DNA from: Biomphalaria glabrata | Taxonomy: Eukaryota > Mollusca > Gastropoda > Planorbidae | Length of the DNA stretch: 64,000 bases | Direction of reading: 5' to 3' | Assembly: GCF_947242115.1 (NCBI RefSeq) | Contig: NC_074728.1 | Location: 20,434,042-20,498,041, forward strand | Shown: piece by piece, positions 22,301 through 28,282 of the stretch | How positions within the stretch are numbered: the first letter of the stretch is position 1 | Layout of the letters: each line of letters begins with the position of its first letter | Made by a program: the position numbers and the translations under genes | Notes under the pieces: generated by a model | Seen by the model: only the letters and a program-made list of their open reading frames with translations | Database searches by the model: none | Told to the model about the DNA's origin: nothing

Positions 22301-22369
22301 AAATGGGGGTTGCTTATACATACCAAGCGTGATAAGCAATGCAAGTGTCACTAAGCACAGGCGACTCAT
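7492..22369 (-). CDS. Gene M: four-Ig-domain single-pass membrane protein (whole model, 11 exons)
   Basis: The model joins exons 22369-22324, 20863-20654, 19229-19024, 16911-16713, 16168-15963, 14653-14449, 12763-12546, 11728-11527, 11416-11307, 9859-9607 and 7619-7492. Lengths sum to 1983 nt, exactly 661 codons with the stop, and every junction agrees in phase. The order is signal peptide, Ser/Thr-rich segment, Ig1, Ig2, Ig3, a differently split membrane-proximal Ig4, transmembrane helix, and a tail ending [13 protein letters not shown]. The first cysteine of each domain is in the a exon and DxGxYxC in the b exon. The product should be a type I surface protein. The family is not identified for certain; gastropod FREP and VIgL proteins also carry Ig domains, but no fibrinogen or lectin part is seen. 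Microexons could be missing from the model. Confidence 0.7.
7625..7920 (+). repeat. Three-copy tandem duplication of the family R head
   Basis: A unit of about 94 bp (aagcaaaatataaaaa...gaagaactccgtgctt...ctatatctacca) is present three times with almost no differences, suggesting recent duplication. The array begins about 5 bp from the gene M exon 11 acceptor, so it fills the end of the last intron. Confidence 0.75.
7921..8345 (+). repeat. Dispersed repeat family R, plus copy
   Basis: It continues the family R consensus (tatttcccttgttcgatatcaa, ggtgcaataaataattg, ggactaaacccaacacattta). The same order of blocks is at 54150-54620. It lies in the last intron of gene M. The frame at 8131-8358 is a by-product of this repeat. 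Confidence 0.6.
8346..9160. other. Intronic stretch with decayed repeats
   Basis: Non-coding part of the last gene M intron. A family R 3' end (gacagacagacagacagag, then tgagttgatataaactttgt) is at 8970-9012. The sequence ctggcactgccagg occurs near 8430 and 8790, suggesting two copies of one unknown repeat. No exon was recognised. Confidence 0.4.
9163..9530 (-). mobile_element. Two adjacent SINE type A copies
   Basis: One partial copy at about 9163-9340 lacks the tRNA-like head. A second at about 9341-9530 keeps the head (B-box-like GGTTCGAATCC on the minus strand, at 9469-9479). Both have the same orientation, so this is a tandem or nested pair. They lie about 80 bp downstream of gene M exon 10. 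Confidence 0.6.
9607..9859 (-). CDS. Gene M exon 10: second part of membrane-proximal Ig domain
   Basis: The acceptor is ataatgaccag and the donor CGTG/gtaaaac. It starts in phase 0 and ends in phase 1; 253 nt. It reads GPAELQGRW at the start, [15 protein letters not shown] in the middle, and GWTFSCEV near the end. It is plainly homologous to P1 exon 5 (GKPALRGNW, GCVLSYYKT, GWTYRCDI). Sequons at FNIT and ENRT suggest N-glycosylation. Confidence 0.75.
10015..10100 (+). repeat. Pentanucleotide repeat (TTATG, CTTAT, CTTGT)
   Basis: Runs of TTATG then TTATC and CTTGT units. It directly adjoins a minus-strand LINE 3' end and is probably an expanded form of the LINE's GATAA tail. Confidence 0.7.
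10101..10390 (-). mobile_element. LINE 3'-end fragment, minus copy
   Basis: Close match to 26250-26520 on the same strand (gacgttacttt, gatgattacgtcctgcg, caattcattcgatgcc, ggagcgtttgtacaaatttg). It is 5'-truncated and lies in the intron between gene M exons 9 and 10. Confidence 0.65.
10391..10964. other. Intronic stretch, nothing recognised
   Basis: A short fragment with a GGGCGTAGCC word and a C-tract (10445-10500) resembles the GGCGTAGC-ended MITE family. The rest is AT-rich without supported features. Confidence 0.4.
10965..11306 (-). repeat. 31-bp minisatellite containing copies of a gene M 5' splice site
   Basis: On the minus strand each unit reads roughly TTCGAAgtaagatcttt, then ttgtatacaaaatg. 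About 11 units follow the true exon 9 donor at 11307/11306, so the donor-like word gta(a)gat occurs about 12 times. Two sub-variants alternate (TTCGAA and TTGGAA before gtaag), showing that a two-unit block was itself duplicated. The array lies wholly in the intron but starts from the exon end. Confidence 0.85.
11307..11416 (-). CDS. Gene M exon 9: first part of membrane-proximal Ig domain
   Basis: The acceptor is acaaatattccag and the donor GAA/gtaagatc. It starts in phase 1 and ends in phase 0; 110 nt. It reads [12 protein letters not shown] at the start, acidic in the middle, and VVLTCTFE at the end. It matches P1 exon 4 (VIQNDIAI at the start, VTLTCTFK at the end). Here the intron falls three residues after the first Ig cysteine. 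Confidence 0.75.
11527..11728 (-). CDS. Gene M exon 8: second half of Ig3
   Basis: The acceptor is tctccctaacag and the donor CCGG/gtaaac. It is 202 nt, phase 0 to phase 1. It opens [12 protein letters not shown] and contains [13 protein letters not shown], then [10 protein letters not shown]. Homologues are P1 exon 3 (FIPIERDW) and P2 exon 9 (PIPQGRDW). An extra cysteine lies 8 residues before the canonical YRC cysteine, and a third follows it. Confidence 0.8.
11729..12545. other. Intron of gene M with repeat fragments
   Basis: It holds a short SINE type A piece (12195-12245) and, at 12250-12400, a segment (ggggcagacaagcgatgagt, aagggacgatactgccaac) that recurs at 13583-13735. That segment reads as a decayed LINE-like frame. 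Nothing supports an exon. Confidence 0.45.
12546..12763 (-). CDS. Gene M exon 7: first half of Ig3
   Basis: The acceptor is atctgttttcag and the donor CAA/gtaagtag. It is 218 nt, phase 1 to phase 0. After [10 protein letters not shown] it reads [13 protein letters not shown] (B-strand cysteine), [10 protein letters not shown], then [11 protein letters not shown]. The GLxxQRK and LAxFxP-like blocks are shared with P2 exon 6. Confidence 0.8.
13415..13565 (+). mobile_element. LINE 3'-end fragment
   Basis: It matches the 3' end of the LINE at 26230 (gggtagcctgagtcagcc, gtctgtatttac) with a GATAA tail. An adjoining segment at 13583-13735 duplicates the one at 12250-12400. It lies in the intron between gene M exons 6 and 7. 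Confidence 0.55.
13753..14218. mobile_element. hAT-like MITE with CAGGGCCGG ends
   Basis: The left end is CAGGGCCGGCCTTAGG and the right end CCTAAGGCAGGCCCTG, near-perfect inverted repeats. The interior has 'gggccc' rich blocks and no frame. I do not see a matching 8-bp duplication, so the copy may be nested or altered at one edge. Confidence 0.55.
14449..14653 (-). CDS. Gene M exon 6: second half of Ig2
   Basis: The acceptor is ccattctctcacag and the donor AATA/gtgagatt. It is 205 nt, phase 0 to phase 1. It reads [19 protein letters not shown] at the start and [19 protein letters not shown] later. It is the counterpart of P2 exon 5 (YLPARRKWDILF). The tryptophan conserved near position 8 in other b exons is threonine here. 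Confidence 0.78.
14715..15190 (+). repeat. Dispersed repeat family R, plus copy
   Basis: It contains aaagcttatctaagggaaag, caataattt, 'gggactaatccctaat' and the 3' block gacagagagtgttgatataagcttt. The block order is as at 7640-8345 and 54150-54810. Confidence 0.6.
15191..15780. other. Intronic stretch, nothing recognised
   Basis: AT-rich. A fragment at about 15450-15505 (ggggggtacgcgtagcc, gggaaacactgg) may be a MITE end. No exon was found. Confidence 0.35.
15781..15935 (-). repeat. Dispersed repeat family R, minus fragment
   Basis: It shows the reverse complement of the family R 3' end (agcttatataatctctctctg, gttgaaacttcgcgaa). It lies just downstream of gene M exon 5. Confidence 0.5.
15963..16168 (-). 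CDS. Gene M exon 5: first half of Ig2
   Basis: The acceptor is catttccaacag and the donor AAC/gtgagaga. It is 206 nt, phase 1 to phase 0. It reads [32 protein letters not shown], then [13 protein letters not shown]. Its closest relative is P2 exon 4 (NFTVQCSLDKF, YLAIFQPLEKD). Confidence 0.8.
16425..16692 (+). repeat. TATC tetranucleotide microsatellite with an AT core
   Basis: Long TATC runs flank an (AT)n block near 16557-16586. It lies within about 20 bp of the gene M exon 4 donor. Confidence 0.95.
16713..16911 (-). CDS. Gene M exon 4: second half of Ig1
   Basis: The acceptor is tttttacatag and the donor CAAA/gtaagata. It is 199 nt, phase 0 to phase 1. It reads [19 protein letters not shown] at the start and [15 protein letters not shown] later, ending VFLRPQ. 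P2 exon 3 shares the SYRDAGxYRCFYxxI block and the final LRP, the strongest M/P2 match. Confidence 0.82.
16955..17135 (+). repeat. AT dinucleotide run then GTAT tetranucleotide run
   Basis: (TA)n spans about 16960-17019 and (TATG)n about 17035-17102, followed by TG-rich sequence. Frames on both strands here are repeat artefacts. Confidence 0.95.
17150..17245 (+). mobile_element. SINE type A fragment
   Basis: The sequence ttccgaacccgggttctggt, then gatctttgggcgcctctgag matches the SINE type A head-body junction. It ends at the edge of the 30-bp minisatellite. Confidence 0.55.
17286..17572 (+). repeat. 30-bp minisatellite, about 9-10 units
   Basis: The unit is cacttcgcacatactgagta then tttggaggaa. 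Units differ by one or two bases. Because 30 is divisible by three, open frames run through both strands; they have no start context or family likeness and are not genes. It lies in the gene M intron between exons 3 and 4. Confidence 0.92.
17575..17790 (-). repeat. Dispersed repeat family R, minus copy
   Basis: It begins with the reverse complement of the family R 3' end (taccaagcttatatcaactc) directly after the minisatellite, followed by taattaaatatcagtaatta and ttgaacaagggaaac. Confidence 0.55.
17791..19023. other. Large gene M intron, unassigned
   Basis: At 17880-17960 there is a tRNA-like word set (accagagtggttagaatgtc) suggesting another SINE head. At 18290-18900 lies a GC-richer block of unknown origin that could be an old mobile element. 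No Ig-type exon was found on either strand. Confidence 0.35.
19024..19229 (-). CDS. Gene M exon 3: first half of Ig1
   Basis: The acceptor is atgtttcccacacag and the donor ATT/gtaagttt. It is 206 nt, phase 1 to phase 0. It reads [52 protein letters not shown]2 exon 2 has the same ending pattern (YIYSLSVERMT, MVRFLPAHPTRTKKI). Confidence 0.82.
19262..19425 (+). repeat. TATC/TGTC tetranucleotide microsatellite
   Basis: Runs of TATC grade into TGTC, CGTC and CATC variants. It lies about 30 bp upstream (on the minus strand) of gene M exon 3. Confidence 0.95.
19480..19910. repeat. SINE type C head followed by family R minus copy
   Basis: The sequence ggctgcttagctgtgcgctc at 19484 resembles the tRNA-like head of SINE type C; a short 'cgctggactaccctta' motif is then repeated about four times (19505-19570). 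From about 19690 the sequence is family R in reverse. Confidence 0.45.
20150..20580 (+). mobile_element. 5'-region fragment of an RTE-like LINE
   Basis: It contains gagtccggcggaactgtttt, cctaaaccagtaagctttgg, and gggaaaggcttcgggagtc. The first half matches 40885-41030 and the second half matches 780-1085, so three copies of one leader region are present. It lies in the gene M intron between exons 2 and 3. Confidence 0.55.
20654..20863 (-). CDS. Gene M exon 2: Ser/Thr-rich N-terminal segment
   Basis: The acceptor is ttgacctaattcag (an alternative cag is 3 nt further in, same frame) and the donor CTTC/gtaagtac. It is 210 nt, phase 1 at both ends, so it can be skipped without a frame change. 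It encodes about 70 residues with roughly a third Ser or Thr, for example [20 protein letters not shown], and sequons NNT and NSS. It looks like a mucin-type O-glycosylated spacer. P2 shows no equivalent exon. Confidence 0.7.
20864..21430. other. Part of gene M intron 1, nothing recognised
   Basis: AT-rich and non-coding apart from short fragments of possible repeat origin (21110-21230). No exon supported. Confidence 0.35.
21430..21935 (+). repeat. About 60-bp tandem repeat
   Basis: The unit contains tttagttggttcttactgtg, tctttctgtttagttgtgca and ttaaagtaactcaatacat. About eight copies are present, interrupted once by a short TATC run near 21701. It lies in gene M intron 1. Confidence 0.85.
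22324..22369 (-). CDS. Gene M exon 1: signal peptide
   Basis: The ATG at 22369 opens [15 protein letters not shown], then G/gtatgtat in phase 1. It is a classic short signal peptide. The coding part is 46 nt, the same length as P1 exon 1. An upstream acceptor (tttgtttttctcag, ending about 22422) suggests a 5'UTR intron. The start is chosen because it is the only ATG that gives a hydrophobic leader joined in phase to exon 2. Confidence 0.72.
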
Positions 22370-23199
22370 CTTTATAGGAGAGCTGTACTTCGCAAAAGTT
22401 AGATCTTTGATTTACTTCTCACTGAGAAAAACAAAAGAAACAACATAAATGATGATCCACGAGATAGATACAAAATTTCTAAGTCAGACTAACTTGACTA
22501 AGGCTTAATTAATGATAATCTAAATCGTAAATAGATCTAGTTTCTAGATCTAGTCTAAAGACTTTTAGATGCAAAACAAAACAATGCAATGACATGTTTT
22601 ACTTACTAACAGAAAAAAAAAACGTAGACTCCTGTTTGAATATCAATAAGAATTCTACAATTAGATCTAGATCTAGAATAATCTAGATATAGTCTACATG
22701 TAGTCAATGTAGATCTACTAGATCTAGATCTAATAATTATAATTGGTGTGATTAAAAACTCGCTACTGGACCGGATCTAGAAACCCCAATCTATAAATGA
22801 AGCATTTCTTTTACAACAAAACTATAAGTTTAAATATATTTCTATTACTGTTAGTTCAAACCTAAACGACAGAAAACTAGATCTAGATCTAGACTCTGTC
22901 AGAATCTTGATGGTACCAACGCTCCGTTTCTTGTGAACTTCTTGCGTATTGATTTCTTCGTTCATTAGTGCGGATATAAACATAAGTTTGTTCTAAAAAA
23001 CAGAAATATTTATTCGACGTGAAAATTTAGACACGCTTTTGTATGAGCACATCACATAAAATGTGTGATTTTCGTTAGAGATTACTTAGACTAGGTCTCT
23101 TGAAACTCAAGGTGAATTTGCCAATGTGCAATCCTTCTACCTAAAAGGGTCCCAAGCAAATCGTTTTAATTATTGACACTGCCGAGAACAGGCGTAGAC

Positions 23200-23395
23200 G
23201 GTGTAAAGAGAATCTAAATCGACCACCGTAAAAAAATGGTTATGTCTGCGCTGTGTGTGACAAAGTATGTAGGTCGTCGCTGGGGCTGCGTAACCACAGG
23301 AAGTACTGCATTCCTCGGACTTGGAAGACACGCCTTATTAATGAACGTTTCCACATAGGCGTAACGTTGAGGATTACAAGCGATACAATAACTTA
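23200..23395 (+). mobile_element. LINE-like fragment with zinc-finger-like words
   Basis: A frame reads GYVCAVCDKVCRSSLGLRNH, a C-x2-C...H pattern like the small zinc knuckle at the end of RTE-like LINE proteins (compare 38390-38525). It is short and isolated. Confidence 0.4.
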
Positions 23396-23399
23396 TTTT

Positions 23400-23825
23400 A
23401 TATTCCTTTGTCACGCAGAATTGGCCTGGAGATGGATGTCCTCATATTCCGATGTCACGCAGAATTGGCCTGGGGATGGATGTCCTCACATTCCAATGTC
23501 ACACAGAATTGGCCTGGGGATGGATGTCCTCACATTCCGATGTCACGCAGAATTGGCCTGGGGATGGATGTCCTCACATTCCAATGTCACGCAGAATTGG
23601 CCTGGGGATGGATGTCCTCACATTCCGATGTCACGCAGAATTGGCCTGGGGATGGATGTCCTCACATTCCAATGTCACGCAGAATTGGCCTGGGGATGTC
23701 TTCGCATTCCACTGTCACGCAGAATAGGCCCTGGGATGTCTTCACATTCCACTGTCACGCAGAATAGGCCCTGTGATGTCTTCACATTCGACTGTCACTT
23801 TGAATTGGCCTGGGATATCCTGGTG
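23400..23825 (+). repeat. 44-bp minisatellite, about 9-10 units
   Basis: The unit contains tgtcacgcagaattggcctg, gggatggatgtcctcacatt and cc. The last few units are shortened by loss of GATGGAT-type bases. It lies about 1.0 kb upstream of the gene M start codon. Frames through it are artefacts. Confidence 0.92.
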
Positions 23826-24174
23826 GAAGATAGATATGAACTTATTTGACTTGTCCACTATACATATTATAAGGACTATACATTATTTTCAGAACTTATA
23901 ATTCTGGGTACTTTGGAGGAAGCACGGAGATAGTCATCAGAAGTAAGTACGGCAAAGAGTTAACACACATTATTTTAATACCTAAACATCTGGCAGGCAG
24001 GAGTGGATTACAAGGGTTGTTGCTAGTGGGTGAAAAGAGCACATCCATGATACACATCAGAATAGTCATTAATAATGGTAGCTCTGATAAACGGTAAGCG
24101 CCAGAAAGATACACTCAGGCGCTATTTCGTCCTCCACTAGAATAAAGGAAAGTAGTTGGTAGCAGATGGCCCCC

Positions 24175-24365
24175 TGAATGGGGAATGGCTGCTTGGCCGT
24201 GCGGTTTGCGCGCTGGACTGTCGTTCGGACTTATCGATGGTCCTGGGTTCAAACCCTGCCCGCTCCCCCCCACCCCATGTCGTTCTGCGGGAGGTTTGGA
24301 CTAGGAAGTAGATTATCTTCAACTCTGAAGGAAAATCCGAAATATGTAAAACATTTTACAAAGAA
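24175..24365 (+). mobile_element. SINE type C
   Basis: A tRNA-like head has an A-box-like word (tggccgtgcggtttg) and a B box (GGTTCAAACCC at about 24246). The body ends atcttcaactctgaaggaaa, then atgtaaaacattttaca. Partial copies are at 25880-25990 (minus), 19480 (head) and 3960 (tail). Confidence 0.6.
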
Positions 24366-25060
24366 AGAAAGAGACAGTTGGAGAGCTGTCTCAAAAGCCA
24401 CAAGACCCATATTTGAGACCCAAAGAAAAAGTTTTTTGAAAACAGGCGCAGAATTCGACAACAAAGTGTAAATAGACCTCAGCAGAAAACGGCACTGGCT
24501 GTATCATATGTGGAAAAATGTTCATGTAAGGACTGGCTTCGCATAGCCATACGAAACACCGCACTCATTCTTAATCTTAAGAATCAAAGACATTGCCTTA
24601 TTTACTATTATCATAGACAATAAAAAGATTTGTTTTTTTAACCTTTTGTCAGTAATCTGGGAAATAAATAGTTCCTAATTAAAAGAATACTGCAGTATAT
24701 CTATATCTATATTAGTCTATATCTGTATCTGTTATTATTAATTTATTCGAATCTCAAGTTTTTTTTATATTCTGTAATTGCCAAATGTAAACACATACAA
24801 AAAGACGAACCACCGGAAATAGAACACTGAAAGTTGAACTCATGGATGCACTATATACTACATCAAGTTGTTCTTTAAATGATTGCTGCTTTTGAGACGT
24901 GAACTAGATCAAGTTAGCTGGTTCACTTTATATACGTGGCAACTATGTTTAAAACATTGACAGCCTACTCCCTAAATGTTTTAATATCCAACAGAATTGA
25001 TAGTTAACATGGACGTCAAGTCATTGGCCTCAATGGGTAAGAATACACTTCAATATAGAA
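24366..25060. other. Intergenic AT-rich stretch
   Basis: No gene or clear repeat was recognised. It lies within the M-P1 head-to-head spacer. Confidence 0.4.
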
Positions 25061-25064
25061 TTAG

Positions 25065-25126
25065 AATAGAAAGAAAGAAAGAATTTAAAGAAAGAAAAAA
25101 AGAGATAGACAAATCGACATACAGAG

Positions 25127-25186
<60 letters not shown>

Positions 25187-25571
25187 GAAAAGATAGATAG
25201 ATATATAGATAGAAAGATAGATGAATGGATGGATAGATAGATATAGATAGATAGATAATAGATAGAGAGATAGATAAATAGATGGAGATAGATAGATAGA
25301 TTGATTGATATAGATAGACAGATATAGAATATAGATAGATAGACAGATAGATATAGATAGATAGATAGATTGATAGATAGATAGATAGATAGATAGATGA
25401 AAAGATAGATATATATATAGATAGAAAGATAGATGAATGGATGGATAGATAGATATAGATAGATAGATAATAGATAGAGAGATAGATAAATAGATGGAGA
25501 TAGATAGATAGATAGATTGATTGATATAGATAGACAGATATAGATAGATAGACAGATAGATATAGATAGAT

Positions 25572-25609
<38 letters not shown>

Positions 25610-25645
25610 TGATAGATAGATAGATTGATAGATAGATAGATTTCA
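25065..25645 (+). repeat. GATA tetranucleotide microsatellite with duplicated block
   Basis: Mostly (GATA)n with GAAA, GACA and GATT variants. A block of about 230 bp (from gatgaaaagatagata onward) occurs twice with only small differences, so part of the array was duplicated as a unit. The long minus-strand frame (Tyr/Leu/Ser/Ile only) is an artefact. Confidence 0.95.
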
Positions 25646-25879
25646 TATGGCTTAGATCCTTAGAACATAGCTTTTCAATATTTGGGTATTTTTTTCTGTT
25701 TGTTTTTGTTCTCTGATTATTAAATATTCGGGGGTTGCAAATCGTTGAGTTTGTTAATTAATTAAACACAAGAAAAGTCATAAGATGAAACACGAAAAGA
25801 CCACAAGTAAAAAAAAAAGTTAATGAATAATTAAATGTAGAATGAGTCACTGTCAAGTCTCTGTTTTGTTAGTAAAATG

Positions 25880-25990
25880 TTTTTACATGTTTCGGATGTT
25901 CCTCAGGGTTTGAGCCTGGGACCATCGATAAGTCCGAATGATAGTCCAGCGCGCAAACCGCACGGCCAGGCAGCCATCCGTCGCTTCACG
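25880..25990 (-). mobile_element. SINE type C, minus fragment
   Basis: The reverse complement of the type C head: gggtttgagcctgggaccat, cgataagtccgaatgatagt, ccgcacggcc. Confidence 0.55.
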
Positions 25991-26229
25991 ATGGTATCCT
26001 TGAATCCTTGTGTAGACAGAACGCCAACTAACTAAACTTCTGTTATAAAATGACGTTCAAATTCTGACGCCTAAGGTGCGTCGCTAATATAAGTCTACTA
26101 GCCATGCTATAGTAAAGGTTGGGAAAGAGTTTTCAGAAACGACAGTTCAAAAGAAACCGACTCACAAAACCTCTAAGTCGTACCTTCGTGGAAACTTCTA
26201 GATGGGTGGGTGAAACCTAGGTGGAAGTA

Positions 26230-27430
26230 GATTTATCTTATCTTATATAATACAGACGTTACTTCAAAAAAGAAGATGATTACGTCCTACGCGTCATGCA
26301 TTTAGTCATGCATATTAACCAATGACTTAAATTCAGCCAAGTCACTGGTTTTCCTGGCTAGCTCAGGCAACCCATTCCATGCTCTAATAGCACTAGGGAA
26401 GAAGGAGTGTTTGTACAAATTTGTCCTAGCATATGGGACGAGGAATGTGCCTTTATCTTTGTGTCTTTCAGAGTATTTTATTAAATTTTGTTTTTGTATT
26501 TGAAGATTATGGTTCAGTGTTTTATGTATGATTGCTACTTTACTTTTGAGCCTTCTGTCCTGAAGGCTTTCTAAATTTAGTGATTTTACTAAAGGTGTTA
26601 CTCTAGTTAAATGTGAATATTCGTTTGTTATGAATCTCACTGCTCTATTTTGTGTCTGTTCCAGTTTTTTAATGTTTTCTTGAGTTGAGGGGTCCCAAAC
26701 GGAGGATGCATATTCTATTATTGGCCTAACCAAGGTTAAATAACATTTTAGTTTTATGTTCTTATTTGATTTATAGAAATTTCTTTTAATAAATCCTAAT
26801 GCTTTGTTTGATTTTTTTTGTAGTTTCATCAATATGTGGATTCCATGACAGTTTTTCATTTATTATAACACCTAGGTATTTTGCGTTTTTAGTCTGTGTT
26901 ACTGGTTTGCCATGAATAAGATAAGTGGAATTAATTTGTTTTAGTTTTTTTGTTACTCTTAACAACTGACATTTTTCTGGGTGGAAAGACATGCTCCAAT
27001 TTGATTCCCATTTCTGTAATTCATCTAATTCTCTTTGTAAAATATCTGTGTCCTGTGTTGTTTTTATTGTTCTATATATTATGCAATCGTCTGCAAATAA
27101 TCTGACTTTTGTTCCTGAACTAATGCAATTTGGTAAATCATTTATGTAAATTAAAAATAGTAGTGGACCCAAGACTGTTCCTTGAGGTACACCTGAATTT
27201 ACTGTTATCGGTGTTGATTTAGAGCCATTTATTATTACAGTTTGTTCTCTCCCTATCAGAAAATCTTTAATCCACTGATGCAGTGAACCATTAATGCCGA
27301 AATATTTTAATTTTTTAAGCAAACTATGGTGGTGGACTTTGTCAAAAGCCTTAGAAAAATCTAGTAAGATAGCATCTATTTGTTCACTATTATCTAAACC
27401 TTTTGAAAACTGATCTCATGATTTCCCTAG
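26230..27430 (-). mobile_element. 5'-truncated LINE with reverse transcriptase (I/Jockey-like)
   Basis: On the minus strand the upper part encodes a reverse transcriptase core: GVPQGTVLGPLLFLIYINDL, then the catalytic LFADDCIIY box, then KYLGVIINEKLSW. The lower frame gives the conserved C-terminal region (IEYASSVWDPSTQENI, NRAVRFITNEYSHLT, AWNGLPELARKTSDL). The two parts are in different frames, overlapping near 26790-26860, so the copy carries a frameshift. The element ends at 26230 in tattaTCTTATC units. The endonuclease end is missing. It lies between genes M and P1. Confidence 0.85.
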
Positions 27431-27884
27431 AAATTTGATAGTCGCTGTATATTGTCGGTAAAGGAATTAAGCCTACTTTTGGTTTATTGAATGTAAATAG
27501 CTGCTACATTTTCTTGAACATCTATCTTGAATATAATAATGTCTATTTGTGGAAATACCTGAAGGCTCGTAGTTCATATAAGCTAAATATTTTCTAGTCC
27601 TCTAGACAAATTTAAATTTATTCTTTTTTACACTTTGAAAAATTATAATGTTTGGTTTTATAAACTTCAATTTGTGTTATATAAAAAGTGAATGCATTCT
27701 CCTATAAGTAAGCTTTTTTATATTACCAACAAAAATGTTACTGAAGTTTAATCCTAACAGGGTACAATGTACAAATGTGACAAAGAACTAATGCTGTCAG
27801 AATGTGGACAAATATTTACGGACATAAAGAGTTAAAAATCTTACTAGTGTTTAGAGAAGACAAAAAATACTGTATGTTGTATAA
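27431..27884. other. Intergenic AT-rich stretch
   Basis: Nothing recognisable. Part may belong to the LINE insertion or to the older spacer. Confidence 0.35.
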
Positions 27885-28055
27885 TTAGGCATTAGAGCAT
27901 GGAATGGGTTGCCTGAGTCAGCCAGGGAAAAACATTGACTTGGCAGAGCTTAAGTCACTGGTTAACATGCATGAATAGATGCATAACGCGTAGGAGGTAA
28001 TCATCTTCTTTTTTGAAGTGATATCTTTATTATATAAGATAAGATAAGATTGTCG
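27885..28055 (+). mobile_element. LINE 3'-end fragment
   Basis: It matches the last 170 bp of the LINE above (gggttgcctgagtcagccag, catgcatgaatagatgcat) and ends in ataagataagataagat. It lies just upstream of the P1 first exon. Confidence 0.65.
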
Positions 28056-28236
28056 TTTAAAAGAAAGTATTTTTTTTATATTTTTCTTGTTATTGTCCAG
28101 ACTGCATCGACCTGTACTTGAGTTCTTCTTATAATCACAACTTAGGTAAACTTCTTAAGCTATTATAGCGTGTCAATCCTAATGTATAATGAGCCTTATA
28201 TATTTGACTTCTCTTTCAGAATACACATATACATCT

Positions 28237-28282
28237 ATGATGAAGAGCGCCATTCTATTACTTGTTCCGATGTTCACTATAG
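28237..28282 (+). CDS. Gene P1 exon 1: signal peptide
   Basis: After an acceptor (acttctctttcag at 28219) and 17 nt of leader, the frame opens MMKSAILLLVPMFTI, then G/gtaaat in phase 1. The coding length (46 nt) is identical to gene M exon 1. Two ATGs in a row could serve as start; the first is given. Confidence 0.7.

Noticed and set aside
23400-23825. CRISPR-like array
   Set aside because: Units are contiguous without unique spacers and the setting is eukaryotic. The same holds for the 31-, 33- and 40-bp arrays.
23253-23849. 198-residue plus-strand frame
   Set aside because: Its front is a LINE-like zinc-knuckle fragment and the rest is the 44-bp minisatellite.
25050-25646. 198-residue minus-strand frame of Ser/Ile/Tyr/Leu repeats
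   Set aside because: Produced wholly by the GATA microsatellite; no start context, splice sites or family likeness.
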